Positions 63,214-64,000 of a stretch of 64,000 nucleotides of DNA are shown piece after piece. This DNA is from Arthrobacter sp. Y-9. GTDB taxonomy: Bacteria > Actinomycetota > Actinomycetes > Actinomycetales > Micrococcaceae. Under the pieces are notes generated by a model, which was given only the letters and a program-made list of their open reading frames with translations, made no database searches and was not told the DNA's origin. The stretch's first letter is position 1. Every line of letters starts with the position of its first letter. The DNA is taken from positions 62,001 through 126,000 of the forward strand of contig NZ_CP121463.1 of NCBI RefSeq assembly GCF_029690065.1. The letters are read 5' to 3'. The translations under genes were made by a program, and so were the position numbers.

Positions 63214-64000
<787 letters not shown>

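Overview
The window is high-GC DNA from a Gram-positive actinobacterium. Two things point to the family Micrococcaceae, Arthrobacter in the broad sense. The first is the housekeeping block dacB - zinc metalloprotease (DUF2342) - tilS - hpt - ftsH - folE-folP-folB-folK - DUF3180 - DUF2520 - panC - lysS - lsr2 - clpC. The second is the presence of Lsr2 and a two-N-domain ClpC. The genus cannot be fixed from the sequence alone. I see no tRNA, rRNA, CRISPR array, insertion sequence or prophage.

Layout. 1-1276 is the end of a GH38 alpha-mannosidase. 1277-1983 is a gene-free stretch packed with long hairpins, ending in a promoter with two operator boxes. 1984-7901 is a 5-oxoproline (pyroglutamate) operon: DUF969 and DUF979 membrane proteins, DUF2891, PxpA, a fused PxpB-PxpC, and a GntR/FCD regulator. 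8069-11423 holds a small membrane protein, a PPP-type phosphatase coupled to a uracil permease, and a divergent RutE-like reductase. 11621-15816 holds an orphan small gene between two repeats, a MarR-MFS pair and phosphoglucomutase. 17065-24172 is an accessory catabolic cluster: GntR, nitrilase-family amidohydrolase, DUF2848, two-component flavin monooxygenase (HpaB-like plus flavin reductase), cupin, APC permease and TetR. 24347-30908 (minus) holds a large Orn/Lys/Arg-type decarboxylase, a POT peptide transporter and a UbiB-like kinase. 31039-40369 is mixed core metabolism: rhodanese, pheA, a P-loop kinase, a DagK-like lipid kinase, serS, an AbiEi/DUF559-like protein, DUF3592, HAD, HTH-RDD and ppa. 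40548-62445 is the conserved core block, interrupted by a GH32 fructosidase (between hpt and ftsH) and by an MFS pump plus two alpha/beta hydrolases (between panC and lysS). The window ends with a GNAT acetyltransferase and the start of dhaK.

The most unusual signal is in the spaces between genes. Several families of long, nearly perfect inverted repeats recur. One family (1445, 1731, 7100) has 24-27 bp arms around a 17-nt loop that keeps its length and much of its sequence while the arms change in a paired, compensated way. A second family, centred on GAAATTTC, occurs four times (11490, 11981, 35664, 36855), and each pair of copies brackets a single orphan gene. These look like small palindromic intergenic elements or structured RNAs. 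I do not recognise them as a described family.

Regulation visible in sequence includes GntR-type palindromes at 1878-1916 and 16981-17038, a MarR-type palindrome across the marR start codon, and several genes whose start codon lies 6 nt after a TANNNT box, as expected for leaderless actinobacterial mRNAs.
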